DNA of 64,000 nucleotides from a virus: IMG/VR virus record IMGVR_UViG_3300032607_000125, positions 62,001-126,000 of that record; one strand, written 5' to 3'. Each line of letters begins with the position of its first letter. The first letter of the stretch is position 1. The position numbers and the translations under genes are program-made. The notes under the pieces are model-generated. The model did no database searches, was not told the DNA's origin, and was given only the letters and a program-made list of their open reading frames with translations. Shown in pieces: positions 62,649-64,000 of the stretch.

Positions 62649-63451
62649 GTGTAGTACAACAAATTTTATTAATTCAAGGTAATGCGTTTAGTCTTGTTAC
62701 GCCAGGACAAGAAGAATTTATAACGCCTGGAACATATTCTTGGGTTGCACCAGCAACAGTTACAAGCGTTTCTGTACTTTGTATTGGTGGAGGCTCAAAC
62801 TTATTATATGGTGGTGGCGGTGGCGGTCTAGGTTATATAAACAATTATGCTGTTATACCAGGAGAAACATACCTTGTAGTAGTAGGTGTGGGCGGAATTA
62901 AAGATATAAATACCGGGCTTGGTGATGATACTTATTTTATTTCAATTGATGTTGTCTGTGGTGGTGGTGGTACAGCTGCCAGTAATACTACAGTTGGTTT
63001 TGGCGGCCGGTTTGTTGGAACAGGTGGCGGCAATGGCGGAAGTGGCGGTGTTGCTGGAAGTGGTGCTGCTGGCGGTTATAGTGGAGGTGGTCGAGGTGGA
63101 AGTGGCAAAGGCGCAAATAGTCAAGTTGTAGCAGGTAATGCTGGAAGTAACGGAGGTGGTGGCGGCGGTGGTTCAGGTTCTGGTTATTCGCCGGGCGGTG
63201 GCGGTGGCACCGGAATATATGGAATGGGCGAAAGTGGCGCTGGAGGTGATAGTAGTGGCGGCGGTGGCGGCGGCGGTTCAGGTGGAACTGCTGGAAGTAG
63301 TAATATGCCTTTTAGTATTGGCGGTGTATATGGTGGAGGCGCTTCTCATCGAGGTAGCAATAATGGTGGAACTGCTGGACATGGAGCTTTACGCATTATT
63401 TGGCCGGGTGAGACTCGAAGATTTCCAAGTCTTAGAACAATAGATGAATAA
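62645..63451 (+). CDS. Glycine-rich adhesin protein
   Basis: 268 residues. After a short start (MSVVQQILLIQGNAF), FITPGTYSWVAPATVTSVSVLCIGG opens a Gly-rich domain like the two upstream paralogues. The C-terminal GHGALRIIWPG closes it as is usual for such domains. It overlaps the previous stop by four bases (ATGA). Probably one of several alternative receptor-binding tips. Confidence 0.75.
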   Translation: MSVVQQILLIQGNAFSLVTPGQEEFITPGTYSWVAPATVTSVSVLCIGGGSNLLYGGGGGGLGYINNYAVIPGETYLVVVGVGGIKDINTGLGDDTYFISIDVVCGGGGTAASNTTVGFGGRFVGTGGGNGGSGGVAGSGAAGGYSGGGRGGSGKGANSQVVAGNAGSNGGGGGGGSGSGYSPGGGGGTGIYGMGESGAGGDSSGGGGGGGSGGTAGSSNMPFSIGGVYGGGASHRGSNNGGTAGHGALRIIWPGETRRFPSLRTIDE

Positions 63452-63460
63452 GGATAAACA

Positions 63461-64000
63461 ATGAAATATGCACAAATAAATCAAACGAGCACTGAAGCTA
63501 TTCAAATAAATGAAAATGAAATTATTGCATGGGATTCAACTCATTTTTGTCGTATATTAAAATTAACAGCCGATCAAATTGTACAATTCAAAATTGTAGA
63601 ACTGCATGTGACGCCTGAACCACAAATTGATCCTATTACTCAAACTGTGATGCGCGATGGTTGCGAATTTGCAAATAACGTATGGCAATATAAATGGTCA
63701 ATTATTGAATTATTTGCTACACAAGAAGAGCGTGACAAAGCACACGCCGAATTAGCTGAAGATATGCGATTAGCTTCAATTCCATTTAAAGTCGATATGC
63801 GCCAAGCACGCCTTGCTCTACTTCAAAGTGGACATCTTTCAACAGTATCAAATGCAATTGCATCAATGCAAGGCGTTGATGGGGACGCAGCAAGAATTGA
63901 ATGGGAATTTGCTGCGACAGTAATACGCGATGATTCACTTACACAAGCACTAATATCTATTTTGGGTTTAACTGATTTACAAGTAGATGAACTATTCACA
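63461..64000 (+). CDS. Tail-fibre assembly / structural protein, 3'-truncated by the window
   Basis: 180 codons are visible and the frame stays open. The later part (PFKVDMRQARLALLQSGHLS, then GDAARIEWEFAATVIRDD and LGLTDLQVDELF) is typical of small proteins at the end of phage fibre operons, often linked with fibre assembly. The N-terminal half is unassigned. AAGGA precedes the ATG. Confidence 0.65.
   Translation, partial: MKYAQINQTSTEAIQINENEIIAWDSTHFCRILKLTADQIVQFKIVELHVTPEPQIDPITQTVMRDGCEFANNVWQYKWSIIELFATQEERDKAHAELAEDMRLASIPFKVDMRQARLALLQSGHLSTVSNAIASMQGVDGDAARIEWEFAATVIRDDSLTQALISILGLTDLQVDELFT

Overview
The window is a 64 kb piece of a large T4-superfamily myovirus (Caudoviricetes) genome. 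It is AT-rich and almost fully coding, with nearly every gene on the + strand. The evidence is a T4-type replication and recombination set recognisable gene by gene: gp47, gp46, gp45, gp44, gp62, RegA, gp43, UvsX, gp41, RNase H and DNA ligase. It also carries T4-type late promoters (TATAAATA) and a virion-gene block like that of aquatic T4-like phages. The host cannot be read directly. Two boxA-like leaders of bacterial rRNA type point to a proteobacterium, and the tail-fibre and hypothetical families resemble those of marine and freshwater T4-like phages.

Layout. 0-10 kb: recombination nuclease gp47/gp46, a CobT-like VWA/HEXXH protein with a CobS-like AAA+ ATPase, sliding clamp, clamp loader and RegA. 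10-25 kb: a structured RNA leader and Hsp20, DNA polymerase, UvsX, helicase gp41 split by a two-piece intein with an antisense HNH gene, a primase-like protein, then dCMP hydroxymethylase, dCMP deaminase, alpha-glucosyltransferase and a C5-methyltransferase homologue. 25-35 kb: a block of probable internal-head or virion proteins, several starting with T4-like capsid-targeting peptides, including a ligase-fold protein, a nucleotidyltransferase fusion, a Dps-like ferritin and an AT-hook protein, ending with nested spanins. 35-49.6 kb: nucleotide metabolism (ThyX, NrdA broken by an HNH gene, thioredoxin, NrdB), AAA+ ATPase, metallophosphoesterase, RNase H and DNA ligase. 49.6-57.7 kb: a tRNA array of 26 well-folded tRNAs plus remnants, together covering all 20 amino acids, interrupted by homing endonuclease genes and structured spacer RNAs. 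57.7-64 kb: tail-fibre and glycine-rich adhesin genes.

Regulation. About twenty promoters share TGTACA (or a close variant), exactly 17 bp, then TATAAT. Several sit so close to the ATG that the mRNA should be leaderless. A second class, TATAAATA, lies before four homing endonuclease genes, RegA, the nucleotidyltransferase fusion and the first tail-fibre gene.

Most notable: (1) a split intein with a 16-residue N-fragment in gp41, with an HNH gene on the opposite strand between the halves; (2) inter-tRNA RNAs whose outer stem pairs the upstream tRNA CCA end with a distal ATATGG and shows covariation among four copies; (3) three endonuclease ORFs whose 3' ends and stop codons lie inside tRNA genes; (4) a cytosine hydroxymethylation and glucosylation pathway next to a C5-methyltransferase homologue. 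All calls come from reading the sequence and from memory of the families; no database search was run.
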